In this document: piece after piece, positions 45,958 to 56,500 of the stretch | Layout of the letters: every line of letters begins with the position of its first letter | Numbering within the stretch: the first letter of the stretch is position 1 | Assembly: GCA_045117995.1 (NCBI GenBank) | Contig: JBGUOH010000003.1 | Coordinates: 1-64,000 of the forward strand | Source of the DNA: RUG14515 sp045117995 | Lineage (GTDB): Bacteria > Bacillota_I > Bacilli_A > RFN20 > CAG-826 | Direction of reading: 5' to 3' | Length of the DNA stretch: 64,000 nt | Notes under the pieces: model-generated | Database searches by the model: none | What the model was told of the DNA's origin: nothing | The model's input: only the letters and a program-made list of their open reading frames with translations | Made by a program: the position numbers and the translations under genes

Positions 45958-46311
45958 ATGAAGATAGTTTACAGCAATAAAAAGACCGAAAAACTTTGCG
46001 AAGATTATAGTAAGGCCATCAAAGATCTTGGCAAAGAAGTTGCTAATAAACTATCTGATTTACTTAACGCCATTGAATCGTTCCCAACATTGCTTGATCT
46101 ATTCTATTTACCACAATATAGATTGCATGCTTTGGGACAAAACAGACAATATCAATACTCATTCGTTATTCATAAAGGATATAAGTGGCGATTGATTGTT
46201 TATCCACTTGATGAAGGTGGAAATATCCTTAAAGATAAGAGTAACGAAAAAGAGATGTTGTCTAAGGCAGTTATGGTAGAGATATTGGAGGTGAGTGAGC
46301 ATTATGATTGA
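45958..46311 (+). CDS. HigB/RelE-like toxin
   Basis: 117 residues. Pattern of HigB: N-terminal helices, then FPTLLDLFYLPQYRLHALG, YQYSFVIHKGYKWRLIVYP and a C-terminal VMVEILEVSEHYD strand/helix. Members cleave mRNA on the ribosome. It precedes and overlaps the antitoxin gene, the reverse order (toxin first) typical of higBA. Confidence 0.75.
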   Translation: MKIVYSNKKTEKLCEDYSKAIKDLGKEVANKLSDLLNAIESFPTLLDLFYLPQYRLHALGQNRQYQYSFVIHKGYKWRLIVYPLDEGGNILKDKSNEKEMLSKAVMVEILEVSEHYD

Positions 46312-47386
46312 GAGAAAGAGAATTGTCAGCCATCCTGGTGTATATGTTAAAGACGCTATTGAATCGTTAGGGCTGAGTCAAAGTGAATTTGCATATAGAA
46401 CAGGATTATCAGTTAAAAACGTTTCAACACTTATTAATGGAGAAAGCAATATCACTTTTGATGTTGCTCTTAAATTAGCGGGCTTTTTCCACAATAGTGT
46501 TGAAGGTTGGATTAATCTTCAAACTAAATACAATATCTTCTTAAATGAAGAAACAAAGCAAAAAGAATATGAAGAAGATTGGCTTATCGCAAAGCAATTC
46601 GATAAAACTTTTGTTCTTAATCTTCTACATATTCAAATCGATTCTAAGAACAAAGAATCCACAATTGATGAACTAAGAAAACGATTTAAGGTTGTTAATT
46701 TACAAAATCTAAAAAGCCCAGATATGTATGCATTCTGCAGAACAAGTGTTTCGAAAGATATTAATGAAAAGATGATTATCATGAGAAACGCATGGATTTC
46801 ATTAGCTGAAGAAGAGGCAAGACAAATGGAATGCTCTGAGTTTGATAAGGACATGATTACTTCAAATGTTAAATATCTCAGATCACTCACTCTTAAGGAA
46901 CCAGATGAAATGAGCTCTGAATTAACAAACTTCTTAGCTAAGTGCGGTGTTAAACTCGTTATTCTTCCATTCCTTCCTGGAAGCAACATCAGTGGTGTTA
47001 CCAAATGGGTCGCTAGCGAAAACTGCGTTATGGTAGCGGTTAATGACTGTGGTAAAGACGCTGATAAGATTTGGTTCTCCATATTCCACGAACTCGGCCA
47101 CGCCATCAAGAATCATAAAAGACATCTAACCATTTCTCTTAGCAAGAACAATATAGAAGACGCTGAGGAGATTGAAGCAAATACATTTGCTAGAGATTCT
47201 TTATTAGATAAAAAAGACTTTGAAAGCTTCGTTAGAAAACAGGACTTCTCGATATCAAGCATTAAAGCCTTTGCTAGATCTCAAGATGTTGCTCCATTTG
47301 TGGTCATCGGCAGACTTCAAAAAGAGAAAATAATCGGTTGGGACAAATATCAAAACTATAAAACTAAATACGAAATTGGTTTTTAA
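46304..47386 (+). CDS. HigA-like antitoxin fused to ImmA/IrrE peptidase
   Basis: 360 residues. Residues about 5-75 are an XRE HTH of HigA type (HPGVYVKDAIESLGLSQSEFA). The C-terminal half has FHELGHAIKNH (HExxH) and EEIEANTFARD, the ImmA/IrrE zinc peptidase signature. The peptidase might cleave a repressor or the antitoxin itself in response to stress. ATG 46304 preferred over GTG 46295 because GGAGGTG at 46287-46293 is correctly spaced. Confidence 0.85.
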   Translation: MIERKRIVSHPGVYVKDAIESLGLSQSEFAYRTGLSVKNVSTLINGESNITFDVALKLAGFFHNSVEGWINLQTKYNIFLNEETKQKEYEEDWLIAKQFDKTFVLNLLHIQIDSKNKESTIDELRKRFKVVNLQNLKSPDMYAFCRTSVSKDINEKMIIMRNAWISLAEEEARQMECSEFDKDMITSNVKYLRSLTLKEPDEMSSELTNFLAKCGVKLVILPFLPGSNISGVTKWVASENCVMVAVNDCGKDADKIWFSIFHELGHAIKNHKRHLTISLSKNNIEDAEEIEANTFARDSLLDKKDFESFVRKQDFSISSIKAFARSQDVAPFVVIGRLQKEKIIGWDKYQNYKTKYEIGF

Positions 47387-47569
47387 AGAAGATATCTAAC
47401 TATTTTCTAGAATAATGATGAAAATCTTAAAAAACTCCGTTTAACTTCTAATAATTAGCCATTTATAATATTTTTTCTTGATAAAACCTCAATAAATTCG
47501 TAGACTAAACGAGTAGTGCGCATCAAATATTGAATTAGATGATGCTTTCGGAAGGAAACAATACAGCAG

Positions 47570-48067
47570 ATGAAGTATTTTCGACTAATCGTTTTCTCAC
47601 TTATCTCAGTTATTTTTGTTTACCTTATACCTTTTTTAAATATTGTAGTCGTCAGTTCAAACGCTGAAGGCATAATTGCTATTGTTAGTGTTTGCTCTGT
47701 TTTATCAAGTGCCGCTGCAGCTTCTTCTTGCTCAGCAAAGTTTTTAGGAAAAAAAGAGAATGGATGGCTTGCAGCCTTAATCATTCCGTCTCTTTCAATC
47801 TCTGTGTTTGTTTTCTGTGCTTGCTTGGCGTATCAATATTTCAATATATTGCTAATGCATGTTAGCTTTTTAATTATCTTGACTGTCGTTGCCAATTTGC
47901 TAACTTTGGCTCTTTTAATCATTTCTTATTTCCTCGGATTTGATCCTACACCTGATGTAACAGCAGAAGAATCAAAAGAGGCTAAAGAGTTTGCTGAAAA
48001 AGCTAGTGGCGACGGTGAAACTAGTGGAGGTATCAATGTAACTAGAAAAGGAGGCGCCAAACAATGA
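47570..48067 (+). CDS. Small four-helix membrane protein, first gene of DGQHR operon
   Basis: 165 residues. Four hydrophobic segments, about 5-24, 29-50, 60-85 and 93-118, then a cytoplasmic tail rich in Glu, Lys and Gly. No recognisable family. RBS GGAAGGAAAC. Its stop overlaps the next ATG by 4 nt, so it is part of the five-gene operon. It may anchor the complex at the membrane or act as a killing pore (inference only). Confidence 0.6.
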   Translation: MKYFRLIVFSLISVIFVYLIPFLNIVVVSSNAEGIIAIVSVCSVLSSAAAASSCSAKFLGKKENGWLAALIIPSLSISVFVFCACLAYQYFNILLMHVSFLIILTVVANLLTLALLIISYFLGFDPTPDVTAEESKEAKEFAEKASGDGETSGGINVTRKGGAKQ

Positions 48068-49182
48068 GTAAAATAACAATTCCGGCATTTGAAATTGAAC
48101 AACCAGTCGGTAAGTTTTACGTAGGAAAAGTTAAATACTATGATTTGATAGATTTGTGTTCTAAAGACCTTAGTAATATCAGTGGAACACAATATGACAT
48201 ATTCCAAAGAAATCTTGACTATACAAGGCTTCCTGCTCTTAAAAGATACATGGAATACTCAAGAGCCTCTTTTCCAAATGGTATAGTGCTTACTGCTAAT
48301 TTACCATTCACTTATGAAAACGGAATGATTACTGTTGAAAAGAAAAAAGACGCGTTCTTTATTATAGATGGCCAACATCGTGTTGAAGCTTTGAAATATT
48401 ATCATGGCAACAAAAAATTTGAAGTCTGTGTTGTTATTTTTGAACAAACAGACAAAGACATGAGAGCCGAGCTGTTTACAGTCATTAACAGCGAACAAAA
48501 GAAAGTGAATCCTACTGTTAAGTTAAACCTTAGAGGTAACGATATCGTAGATACTCCTGAAAAGGTTGTAAGGAAGATAGCGATTGCTTTGAATGAATCA
48601 AAGGAATCTCCTTTCTATCACCGCATTCGCTTTGGTGATGAATACACAAGAAGAGACTTAATTAAAATCTCCTTGGCTTCATTTGCTAAACCAATTATTT
48701 CCGCGATTTATTATCCAGATAATTTCTTCTCGCTTAAAGACAAATTAATTGAATCAAATAACGATAGAAGTGCTCTTGAAGAATTTGGATATGTTCATAA
48801 AAAATGTCTTTGGAATTACTACTTCAATAACAATGACGAAATTATATATTTAATTCTATTAAATTATTTTGGTGCGTTTGCAGATTTGTTTGAAAAAGAT
48901 TGGAAATCACAAAAATCTATCTTGATGAAAACAACAGGTTTTAACGCAATGTTTATGTTGCTAAATGACTTGCTTAAGAATGCTAATGAGGAAGAAGAAA
49001 AAGACTTTAGCTATGAACATTTCTATAACCTCATTACACCATTAAAAATAATGGAAGGAACCTTCGTTCTTGATAAATGGGGTGTAGGCCTTGCGGCATC
49101 GAGCAAATTATATAGAGAATTCACAAGAATACTTAACATGTCAGCTCAATATAAAGAGTTCGATGATTATAACGAAGAATAA
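48064..49182 (+). CDS. DGQHR-domain protein (DndB-like)
   Basis: 372 residues. FIIDGQHRVEAL near residues 100-111 is the DGQHR signature, followed by VVIFEQTD, LFTVINSEQKKVN, the usual DndB-type continuation. DndB represses phosphorothioation genes; other DGQHR proteins sit in uncharacterised defence loci. There are no other dnd genes here, so it has another partner set: the deaminase-like and HEPN proteins downstream. Confidence 0.82.
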   Translation: MSKITIPAFEIEQPVGKFYVGKVKYYDLIDLCSKDLSNISGTQYDIFQRNLDYTRLPALKRYMEYSRASFPNGIVLTANLPFTYENGMITVEKKKDAFFIIDGQHRVEALKYYHGNKKFEVCVVIFEQTDKDMRAELFTVINSEQKKVNPTVKLNLRGNDIVDTPEKVVRKIAIALNESKESPFYHRIRFGDEYTRRDLIKISLASFAKPIISAIYYPDNFFSLKDKLIESNNDRSALEEFGYVHKKCLWNYYFNNNDEIIYLILLNYFGAFADLFEKDWKSQKSILMKTTGFNAMFMLLNDLLKNANEEEEKDFSYEHFYNLITPLKIMEGTFVLDKWGVGLAASSKLYREFTRILNMSAQYKEFDDYNEE

Positions 49183-49196
49183 TTAGTATTTAATCT

Positions 49197-49586
49197 ATGG
49201 AACCAATTAAAATAACTTATTGTTATCCCGATAGAACCAAAGAGGGACGAGAACCAGGAGAGTCTTCATTCATAGTTTCTGATAGCAATATTGAAACCAT
49301 TATTGGAGAATCAAATCCTATCGACTGTGTTTGTGACACTATGAAATTGGTAATCATGGAAAAATGTGATAGAAAGAAACTAAACGAACAAACTGTTTCT
49401 TTTTTCAGAGACTTAAATTCTTTCGCAGATTTTGTTAATAGAACCATCATCAACATATTCACGCAAGAGAATGAGCTTCGATATAGTTCGGTAGAAGTTA
49501 ATAACATTTTGAAAGAAATAAATTCTGAGTCTGCCAAATTAGCAGATAGTTTTTTTGACGTCTATAATGATTGCAACAAGGAATAG
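49197..49586 (+). CDS. Hypothetical protein in DGQHR operon
   Basis: 129 residues, acidic, no signal peptide, no membrane helix and no motif recognised. Mixed N-terminal strands followed by helices. It lies 14 nt after the DGQHR gene and 1 nt before the deaminase-like gene, so co-translation is likely. An immunity or adaptor role for the deaminase is conceivable from size and position. Confidence 0.6.
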   Translation: MEPIKITYCYPDRTKEGREPGESSFIVSDSNIETIIGESNPIDCVCDTMKLVIMEKCDRKKLNEQTVSFFRDLNSFADFVNRTIINIFTQENELRYSSVEVNNILKEINSESAKLADSFFDVYNDCNKE

Positions 49587-49587
49587 T

Positions 49588-50157
49588 ATGATTGACCGCA
49601 AATACTTGTTAGAACTATATAATGCTAGAAAAAGCCAAGCCTGCGTAGCTTTTGCCTTTGACAATGATGGTAAAAGATATTTCGCTGTAAATGGTAAAGA
49701 CACAAAATGCCCCGACCAGCTCGAACCCATTTTGAAAGTTTTTGGCGATTCTCCGATTTTTTGCGGTTACAATTTTTCATTTACGGTGCTTAGACCATTT
49801 GTTAGTAAAAAAACATTAGATGACACATACAATCTTATTGATAATTTGGATTATTCTGGTTCTTCTGTTGGATTCGATCTCTTATCTTTTAGATTATATA
49901 GGAAGTTCCCGATTAACTATTTATTTGATAATCGACATTTTTCATGCGCTGAAAAGAAAATTGTTGGTTATTGTGAGTTCATGGATATAACGATTGGGAC
50001 TTTATATACAACTAAAACGCCGTGCTATTATTGCCTCCCTGTTATTGAATCTGTCGAGTTTCTTACGAAGAAATTAGAAAAAAGAACAGTTAAGAAGAGC
50101 GGCAGTGCTTATTCTACAGGCGATGGATTGAGTTACTTTTTGTACAAAAGGTATTAA
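49588..50157 (+). CDS. Predicted cytidine-deaminase-fold protein
   Basis: 189 residues. C120-A-E122 (FSCAEKK) and P145-C146-x-x-C149 (TPCYYCLPV) reproduce the zinc site of the cytidine deaminase superfamily, [HC]AE...PCxxC, with 25 residues between Glu and Pro as expected for an intervening strand-helix. ACVAFAFDNDGKRYF resembles the first hairpin of the fold. The N-terminal ~100 residues are unusually long before the motif. It could deaminate nucleotides or nucleic acid. ATG 49588 with AAGGA (49578-49582) is chosen over upstream in-frame starts. Confidence 0.6.
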   Translation: MIDRKYLLELYNARKSQACVAFAFDNDGKRYFAVNGKDTKCPDQLEPILKVFGDSPIFCGYNFSFTVLRPFVSKKTLDDTYNLIDNLDYSGSSVGFDLLSFRLYRKFPINYLFDNRHFSCAEKKIVGYCEFMDITIGTLYTTKTPCYYCLPVIESVEFLTKKLEKRTVKKSGSAYSTGDGLSYFLYKRY

Positions 50158-50163
50158 TTTGTT

Positions 50164-51426
50164 ATGAGCTGGATAAAATTTTCTAGAAAATTTAAGACAA
50201 TCGTTGGAAACGATGTAATTACAATCTCAAATGGTTCTATCTTTTTCACCAGTGAAGACGGCGAGACACATTCTATATTTAGCAAGGATTTATATAATTC
50301 TATTATTGATGCTGCCGAAATAAAAAGTTTTAATGGTGACATATTGCTTAAGAAAGATACTGTCGAAATTAGAATTGATGAAGTCAATGGTAGCGCTCGT
50401 GTGCCATTCCGTTATAATAATGAACGCATTAATCATTTTTTTGTAACCTCTGGCCAAACTTTTTTTGATTCTATTCAAGTATCAAAAGCCTCTATTGAGT
50501 ACTTAATTAGTTATTTTGAAAACAATGAGCCCAATAATGCAGTTATGGCGAAATATATGCTCGATAGGATTTTCGATCCAGATTCTGAGGAAGAAAACCC
50601 TAGTGTTAGAGAACCGATAAATATAGTAGGTAGAGTCCTATCTTACATTTTGAGCATTCCCCGTTGCGTTGTTGTCTCTAGAAAAAAGAATGGCCGCTCT
50701 TTGCAAATTAATACTATCTTAGAAAATTGTGAATCACTACTAATGTATATCGCGATGAATTACGGGTGTGCCATAAAATTGGGAATTGATAAAAGCTTCT
50801 TAAAAAGAAGAGGTTTCTTGCCACGCATGACATACACAATGCCGATAATTAAATGCAAAGATGTATTTGTCGAAGAGAAATACATTCAGGCAACAGCTAC
50901 AAATAGTTATGACACTAAGTTTCTGTTCTTTTATCAAATTTTGGAAAGAATCGCTCAAAAAATGGCTCCTTCTTTGTTCATTGCTGAAATCAGAGACGTC
51001 GTCTCTACAAGGTCAAGAGTGTCTGACTATGACAAGTTCGTTGACATGAAAAACAGAATAAATGGTGATAACGAACAACAATTGCTAGAAAAATTTCTGC
51101 GCTCAAAGGTTTTATTAAGCACACTAATGCCTATTATTCCCCCTTCTTTGATTACATATTTTGAGAATACTCTGCCACGTTTTATTGATCAAAAAATAGA
51201 AGCGAAAATCAATTTTAGTAATCAGGCTGATTATTCTAGAACGATGTCTAAAAGAATTTACTGGATTAGAAACGCTATTGTTCACGCTAAAGAAGAGAAT
51301 TTTAAGAAAAAAGCCAAAGAAACACCTTTTGATTGGGCCGTAGATGGCGAGCTGCTCATTCCTGAACTCGCGATGCTGAAGTTGATAGTCGATTTTTCAA
51401 TAAAAGTTTATTCTTCTCGAAAATAG
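50164..51426 (+). CDS. HEPN-motif protein ending the DGQHR operon
   Basis: 420 residues. The C-terminal helix IRNAIVHAKEENF carries R369-x4-H374, a HEPN/Apea-type RNase motif. The N-terminal ~120 residues are beta-rich (VITISNGSIFFTSEDG), the middle is helical. No known family is recognised. It is 6 nt after the deaminase-like gene. Possible RNase effector. Confidence 0.55.
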   Translation: MSWIKFSRKFKTIVGNDVITISNGSIFFTSEDGETHSIFSKDLYNSIIDAAEIKSFNGDILLKKDTVEIRIDEVNGSARVPFRYNNERINHFFVTSGQTFFDSIQVSKASIEYLISYFENNEPNNAVMAKYMLDRIFDPDSEEENPSVREPINIVGRVLSYILSIPRCVVVSRKKNGRSLQINTILENCESLLMYIAMNYGCAIKLGIDKSFLKRRGFLPRMTYTMPIIKCKDVFVEEKYIQATATNSYDTKFLFFYQILERIAQKMAPSLFIAEIRDVVSTRSRVSDYDKFVDMKNRINGDNEQQLLEKFLRSKVLLSTLMPIIPPSLITYFENTLPRFIDQKIEAKINFSNQADYSRTMSKRIYWIRNAIVHAKEENFKKKAKETPFDWAVDGELLIPELAMLKLIVDFSIKVYSSRK

Positions 51427-51476
51427 CGTGTAGAGCCAACTGGTTCTGAACACGAATATAAGATTTGGAAAGTTGA

Positions 51477-51504
51477 ATATATCTCCTTGATATATCCTCT
51501 TTTT
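51477..51504 (+). terminator. Weak terminator after DGQHR operon
   Basis: ATATATC at 51477-51483 pairs with GATATAT at 51489-51495, followed by CCTCTTTTT. A/T-rich, so weak. A TATAAT at 51547-51552 downstream is a likely -10 for the next operon, with no good -35. Confidence 0.4.
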
Positions 51505-51619
51505 CTCGTCTCTTACAAATCTTTTGCGTTGTCACAATACTTAATTTATAATTAAAACAAATAACCAAACATAAGTCGTATTGACTATGTCCAGTCCATA
51601 ATGGGGAGAGAACTTTTAT

Positions 51620-52792
51620 ATGTGTAGAAAGAAACAGAAGACAGATAATGTCCCAATGACCAACTACGTGGTTTCAGGCAACCATGAAGATGGCAAGTTA
51701 GTAGAATTACCATCTAACGTTGAAAAGATCAGATTAGAAACTGATAACAAGAATTTATTCTATCGTGCCTACGGTGCTTTTAAGAATCCAGATACCAAAC
51801 TCATTTTATCCGCTCCTGGATGTGAAATGATGATTCTTAGAGATGGTGTGGCTAGTGAACCTTTAGGAAATGGTTCCTATCCAGCCTTTGGTGAAGATGA
51901 TTTTGAATATAAGAAAAAATGCTTATTTGGAAAACCAAAGAAACAAGTTAAAGGTAACGTCATGTTTGACGTCATCGTCTTTAACCAAAACCTTTCTTAT
52001 GAAGGTTTCTGGGGTATTCCAAATCCAATCCCATATCGTGATCCAGAAACAGATATCCCAGTGGATATCAGAGGTCGTGGTAAATACGACATTAGAATTG
52101 CTGATGTAAAGAAATTCTTCGAAAGAGTCGTCGGTAGTAACCGTGACTTTAAGATGGAAGACTTATTAGAAAGAATTAATGATCATGTTGTCCATATTCT
52201 TAAAGGCGAATTAACCAAAGTCATTCATGACCATCACTTAGGATATATTGATTTACCATTACATGAAGCAGAAGTAGCAGAGGCTATTCAACCACTTGTG
52301 TCTGAAATGTTGAATGAACAATATGGTTTATTCTGTCCATTGTTCTCCGTTGAACAATTCTTCATCGATGAAGAACAACGTGCAGAAATCGAAGCCTTCC
52401 TTAAAGCTAATAGAGATGAAAAGAAATTCAAAGCCGACGCTAAAGAAATTGCTGCCGAACTTGAAAGACTTGATGATAAAGAATGGGAAAGAACAAAGTT
52501 CCTTATCGCTTTAAGAAGAGAAGACGAATCCAAGTATTTAGAAGTTATCAAACTCTTAGGTTATCCAGATAACCCATCATACGCTCAAGAAGCTAAGAAA
52601 GCCGCTGCAGAAGCAGCCAAAGACGTTGCTAAGAGATTCTGTCCAAAGTGTGGTGCAGAAGTCGTTAGAGGCGAACCATTCTGTCCACAATGTGGTGAAG
52701 CTTTAGCGCCAATCGAAAGAAAATGCCCATATTGTGGCAAGACCATCAAGAGTAAAGGCAAATACTGCCCACATTGTGGTAGGGAGCTTTAG
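51620..52792 (+). CDS. SPFH-domain protein with two C-terminal zinc ribbons
   Basis: 390 residues. The N-terminal two thirds are of the YdjI-type SPFH ('virion core protein'-like) family: LILSAPGCEMMILRDG, then VMFDVIVFNQNL and GRGKYDIRIADVKKFF; a helical stalk follows (about 260-335). The C-terminus has CPKCG..CPQCG and CPYCG..CPHCG ribbons. SPFH proteins form membrane-associated oligomeric scaffolds. First gene of a four-gene operon; RBS GGGGAGAG. Confidence 0.82.
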   Translation: MCRKKQKTDNVPMTNYVVSGNHEDGKLVELPSNVEKIRLETDNKNLFYRAYGAFKNPDTKLILSAPGCEMMILRDGVASEPLGNGSYPAFGEDDFEYKKKCLFGKPKKQVKGNVMFDVIVFNQNLSYEGFWGIPNPIPYRDPETDIPVDIRGRGKYDIRIADVKKFFERVVGSNRDFKMEDLLERINDHVVHILKGELTKVIHDHHLGYIDLPLHEAEVAEAIQPLVSEMLNEQYGLFCPLFSVEQFFIDEEQRAEIEAFLKANRDEKKFKADAKEIAAELERLDDKEWERTKFLIALRREDESKYLEVIKLLGYPDNPSYAQEAKKAAAEAAKDVAKRFCPKCGAEVVRGEPFCPQCGEALAPIERKCPYCGKTIKSKGKYCPHCGREL

Positions 52793-52795
52793 TTT

Positions 52796-53533
52796 ATGCG
52801 TTGCCCAAAATGTGGCGCTAACGTGCCAGACGGTAAGAGCAAATGCCCTTACTGCTTTTCACCATTAAACGCATATTCTGAACCAGTTCCTAATCGTGCT
52901 AATTATGCATCTGTGAGTCCTGCTGCTCAAAGTCAAAGACCATCTCTCCAAGCAAGTGTTCCTGATATTTATGACAAAAATGTCCGTGGAATAGTTATCG
53001 TCAACAAACCAGAGGGTACTGGTACAGGATGTATAATTTCTAAGGATGGCCTTATCTTAACTAATGCGCATATGGCATTTAGTAAGAAAGAAAAAGCTTT
53101 TTACTCCGCTGTGGAAGTTATCATTGATAATGTTTCATACACTGGTCAACTAATAAATGCTAATGTCCCACATGGGGATAATGACGTTGCTTTGCTCAAA
53201 GTTGATGGTACATTTGATCATATTTTAAAGTTTGGTGATTCATCAACCCTTAGAAACGGTGATGAAGTCATTGCTATTGGTAATTCATTGGGCTTGGGTA
53301 TGAGCGTCGCTCGCGGCATTGTCTCTGACACACGAAAGAGTGTCGAGGGTTCAATATTGATTACAAGTGACGTGGCCACTAACCATGGTAACTCAGGCGG
53401 TCCATTATTTAATACACGTGGTGAAGTTATCGCCCTTTGTGTTTCCGGTATAGACGGCGCTAAAGGCATGAATTTTTTCATTCCAATCAATCGCGTTCTC
53501 GATATTTTAGCAGCATGGGGGTATAAATTCTAA
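52796..53533 (+). CDS. Trypsin-like serine protease with N-terminal zinc ribbon
   Basis: 245 residues. An N-terminal CPKCG..CPYC ribbon (1-22), a linker, then an S1C/HtrA-type protease domain with complete triad: H92 (LTNAHMA), D130 (DNDVALLKV) and S200 (GNSGGPL). No signal peptide and no PDZ domain, so it is probably cytoplasmic, recruited by the ribbon. It is 3 nt after the SPFH gene and its stop overlaps the start of the TIR gene. Confidence 0.88.
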   Translation: MRCPKCGANVPDGKSKCPYCFSPLNAYSEPVPNRANYASVSPAAQSQRPSLQASVPDIYDKNVRGIVIVNKPEGTGTGCIISKDGLILTNAHMAFSKKEKAFYSAVEVIIDNVSYTGQLINANVPHGDNDVALLKVDGTFDHILKFGDSSTLRNGDEVIAIGNSLGLGMSVARGIVSDTRKSVEGSILITSDVATNHGNSGGPLFNTRGEVIALCVSGIDGAKGMNFFIPINRVLDILAAWGYKF

Positions 53534-56500
53534 TGCCAGAAATTCTCATCAAGTGTCCGCACTGTGGTGGTGAGAAGTTAGTTGATCAGAATGAAGAATT
53601 TGTAAAATGCCAGTACTGTCATAAAACATTCCCTTTGAGGGAATCAAAAACTGGCCTTAACGCTCAATTACAAAGTCAAATTAATGACGCTATTAATAAG
53701 AGAAACAAGTTTGAATTTAATGAAGCAACAATCATTCTAGAAGATCTTGTTTCTACTTACCCTGATGTCGCGGAGATATATTTCCAATTACTCCTTTCGG
53801 ATTATGGTATTTCTTATGTAAGTGAAGATAGTAACATTACAGAGAAGCCAGTAATTTCTAGTGTCCAAAAGGAATCAATATTCTCTAAAGAGTATTACCA
53901 TAAACTAGAATCTCTTTTAAGTGAGTTGCCAAGCACACTTAAAAACTATAAAGAGCGATTAGAGGAGATTGAAAAACTCCGTGAAGAATCACTCAAGACA
54001 ATGAAAGAAATCGAACCTTTCGATATCTTTATTTGTTATAAAAGAACAACAGGTGACAGTGGTTTAACATTTGATAGTAAAACCGCTGATAAGTTATATA
54101 GAAAGTTTTCTGAATGGGGACTTAATGTCTTCTATGCTGAAGAAACTCTCTATCGTAAATACGCTGGTAAAGCCTTCGAACCAGTTATTTGTAGTGCTTT
54201 ATTAAGCGCTAAGTTATTTGTCTTGGTGTGTGCCACACCAGATCATAAAGAATATCTCTTAGCCCCTTGGGTTAAAAACGAATGGGCTAGATTTAAAAAG
54301 AGAGTGGAAAACGAAGTGGACGTTAAATTACGTTTACTCCCTGTCTTTGATAATGGCTTCACTCCAGAAAAATTACCACGTGAATTAGAAGGCATTGAAG
54401 GCATTAAATTGGACGATGAATTTGATAACAACGTCTATAGCCTTATTAGTTCTTTAATTCCAAAGGAAAAGAAGAGCAAATTTAATGAAATTAAAGTCCA
54501 AGCCAATAAAGTTGGTTCTTTATCCGTTAAGAAAGAAGAAATCGTTGCTAGAAAGTTTACAGGCTTTAAAGAAAAAGAATTAAACAATTTAGAAAAGACT
54601 GACTTCAATATGGCGGTTGCTGATATGAAGATTAACAATAACAGCAAATACAAAGCCGCCTATAAGAAGTTATGTCGTTTAACAGAAACTAATAAGTTTA
54701 ACTTTGAAGCTAACTTAGCAAAGCTAAAATGTAACTTTAAGATTCCTAATGATGATAGTTTGGTTAACACATCATTATGGAGAGTTGATGACATCAACCG
54801 TATGAATAATGACTTCCTCGCTTTAATGGAAGCGGGTGGTGAAGACTGCGCTAGAGTGAGAAAAGCCATGGTGCAGATGCTTAAGAAGTCATTCAATGAT
54901 AATCCAAACAAATTCGCTAGTGAGTTAAAGAAAGAAGAAAGTACATTCTTAACCATTGCTAAAACATTTGAAGATAGAAATGAAATGTTTGATTATGCAG
55001 TGGAGTTTGAAAAACCATACTTTGATTTACTCAATAACCGCGCTCAACACTCTAAACTTAAAGACGATGATATTTTAAACATCGCTAATAAGTTATTTAG
55101 ACGTATCTACTCTAACTATGAAGAAAAGGGTGCTCATCAAATCTTTAACTTATACCTTAGATCTTTCAAAATCTTATCCGCAGGCAATAAGAAAGAAAAT
55201 AAGCACCTCGTGGATGAGTTTATTGACCTAGCGTTAGAGATTAACAAGTTAGATGTTGACTGCCTATGGTATCGATTCTGCTTCGATCTAGACTGCTTAG
55301 GGGCTAATGAATTTACCCTTGCTAAGAAGCTAAAGAAAGAAAACTTCGTGGAGTTCGATATCAAGAAAAAGACTATCGATGATAAGCTTAAAAAAGCTAA
55401 TCTCTATTACTTCATGATTAAGGCTATTGAAAGTGGCTATAAAATGGACTTCACTAGTCCATCATGTAATAACAACTATTTCAATACCATCTTAAAAGCC
55501 ACATGCATCATGGTTAATAAGAAAAAGAATAAGGAAATCACTAAAAAGATATTCACTCTTCTTGCTTCTTTAACCGGCAGTGGTTCCACGAGTGACGCTA
55601 ATACAATTAAGTTATTAATGACCATCGGTGATCGTTTATTACTCGAAAAGAGATATAAAGAAGCCAAACGTTATTATGAAGAAATACTAAATATTGATGA
55701 AACTGATTGTGAAGCAAGATGGGGTATCGTTAAATGCGATATTAAGAAACCATCTAACTACAGCGTTTTATTCTATAGAAAATCACTTAATGATGTCCCA
55801 TCATTTAGAATGCTTATCGCTGTTCACGATGAAAAACATCCTGACGAAGTAGACCATTATTTAGCGTTCTATCAAGCTATTGAAGCCATCAAGGGCGAAC
55901 GCAGCAAAACCAATAGGCAACTCAAAAAAGCTTTTAAGAATAATCATCAGAGATTGATGAAAATAGATTTCCCATATGATACACCTGTGAAAGATATCAT
56001 CATCTCTATTGGTAATGGTACATTAGCTCAACAAGCCTTAAAGCCTAAGAGAGCGCCAAAACAATCTTCACAAGGCACATATAATAATCCAACTCACTAT
56101 TCTTTCGCTAAAGAAAGAGTGAGCCTGGTATTCAATATCTTGTTCATATTAACCGCATTTGTGTCAGTGATTTTGCTAAAACCAGAATCTTCTTTCGTAG
56201 CGATATTTGCTTTAGCAATCATCGCAGCGATTATGTCGAGGGCCGGGTATGGTCATTTAGCGACAGGTAGAAGTCCATATAAGCCATTAATCATTGTCTT
56301 TGGCGTATTGTCGTTCATACCATATATCGTGGTTATTAGTATTCTATTTACCTCTAATGCAAATGCGATCAATGACATAACTAAAACACAAGCGTTTGTT
56401 TACTTTGTGGTTGGTTTAGTATTCGCATTCATTTACTTCCTACTCACAATTATTAGAAAAACAAAACCAAGTTCTCAAGATATGGATAATTCCAATGTCT

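Noticed and set aside
48064..49182. Phosphorothioation (Dnd) system from the DGQHR protein
   Set aside because: No dndC, dndD or dndE homologue is near; DGQHR alone does not define the Dnd system.
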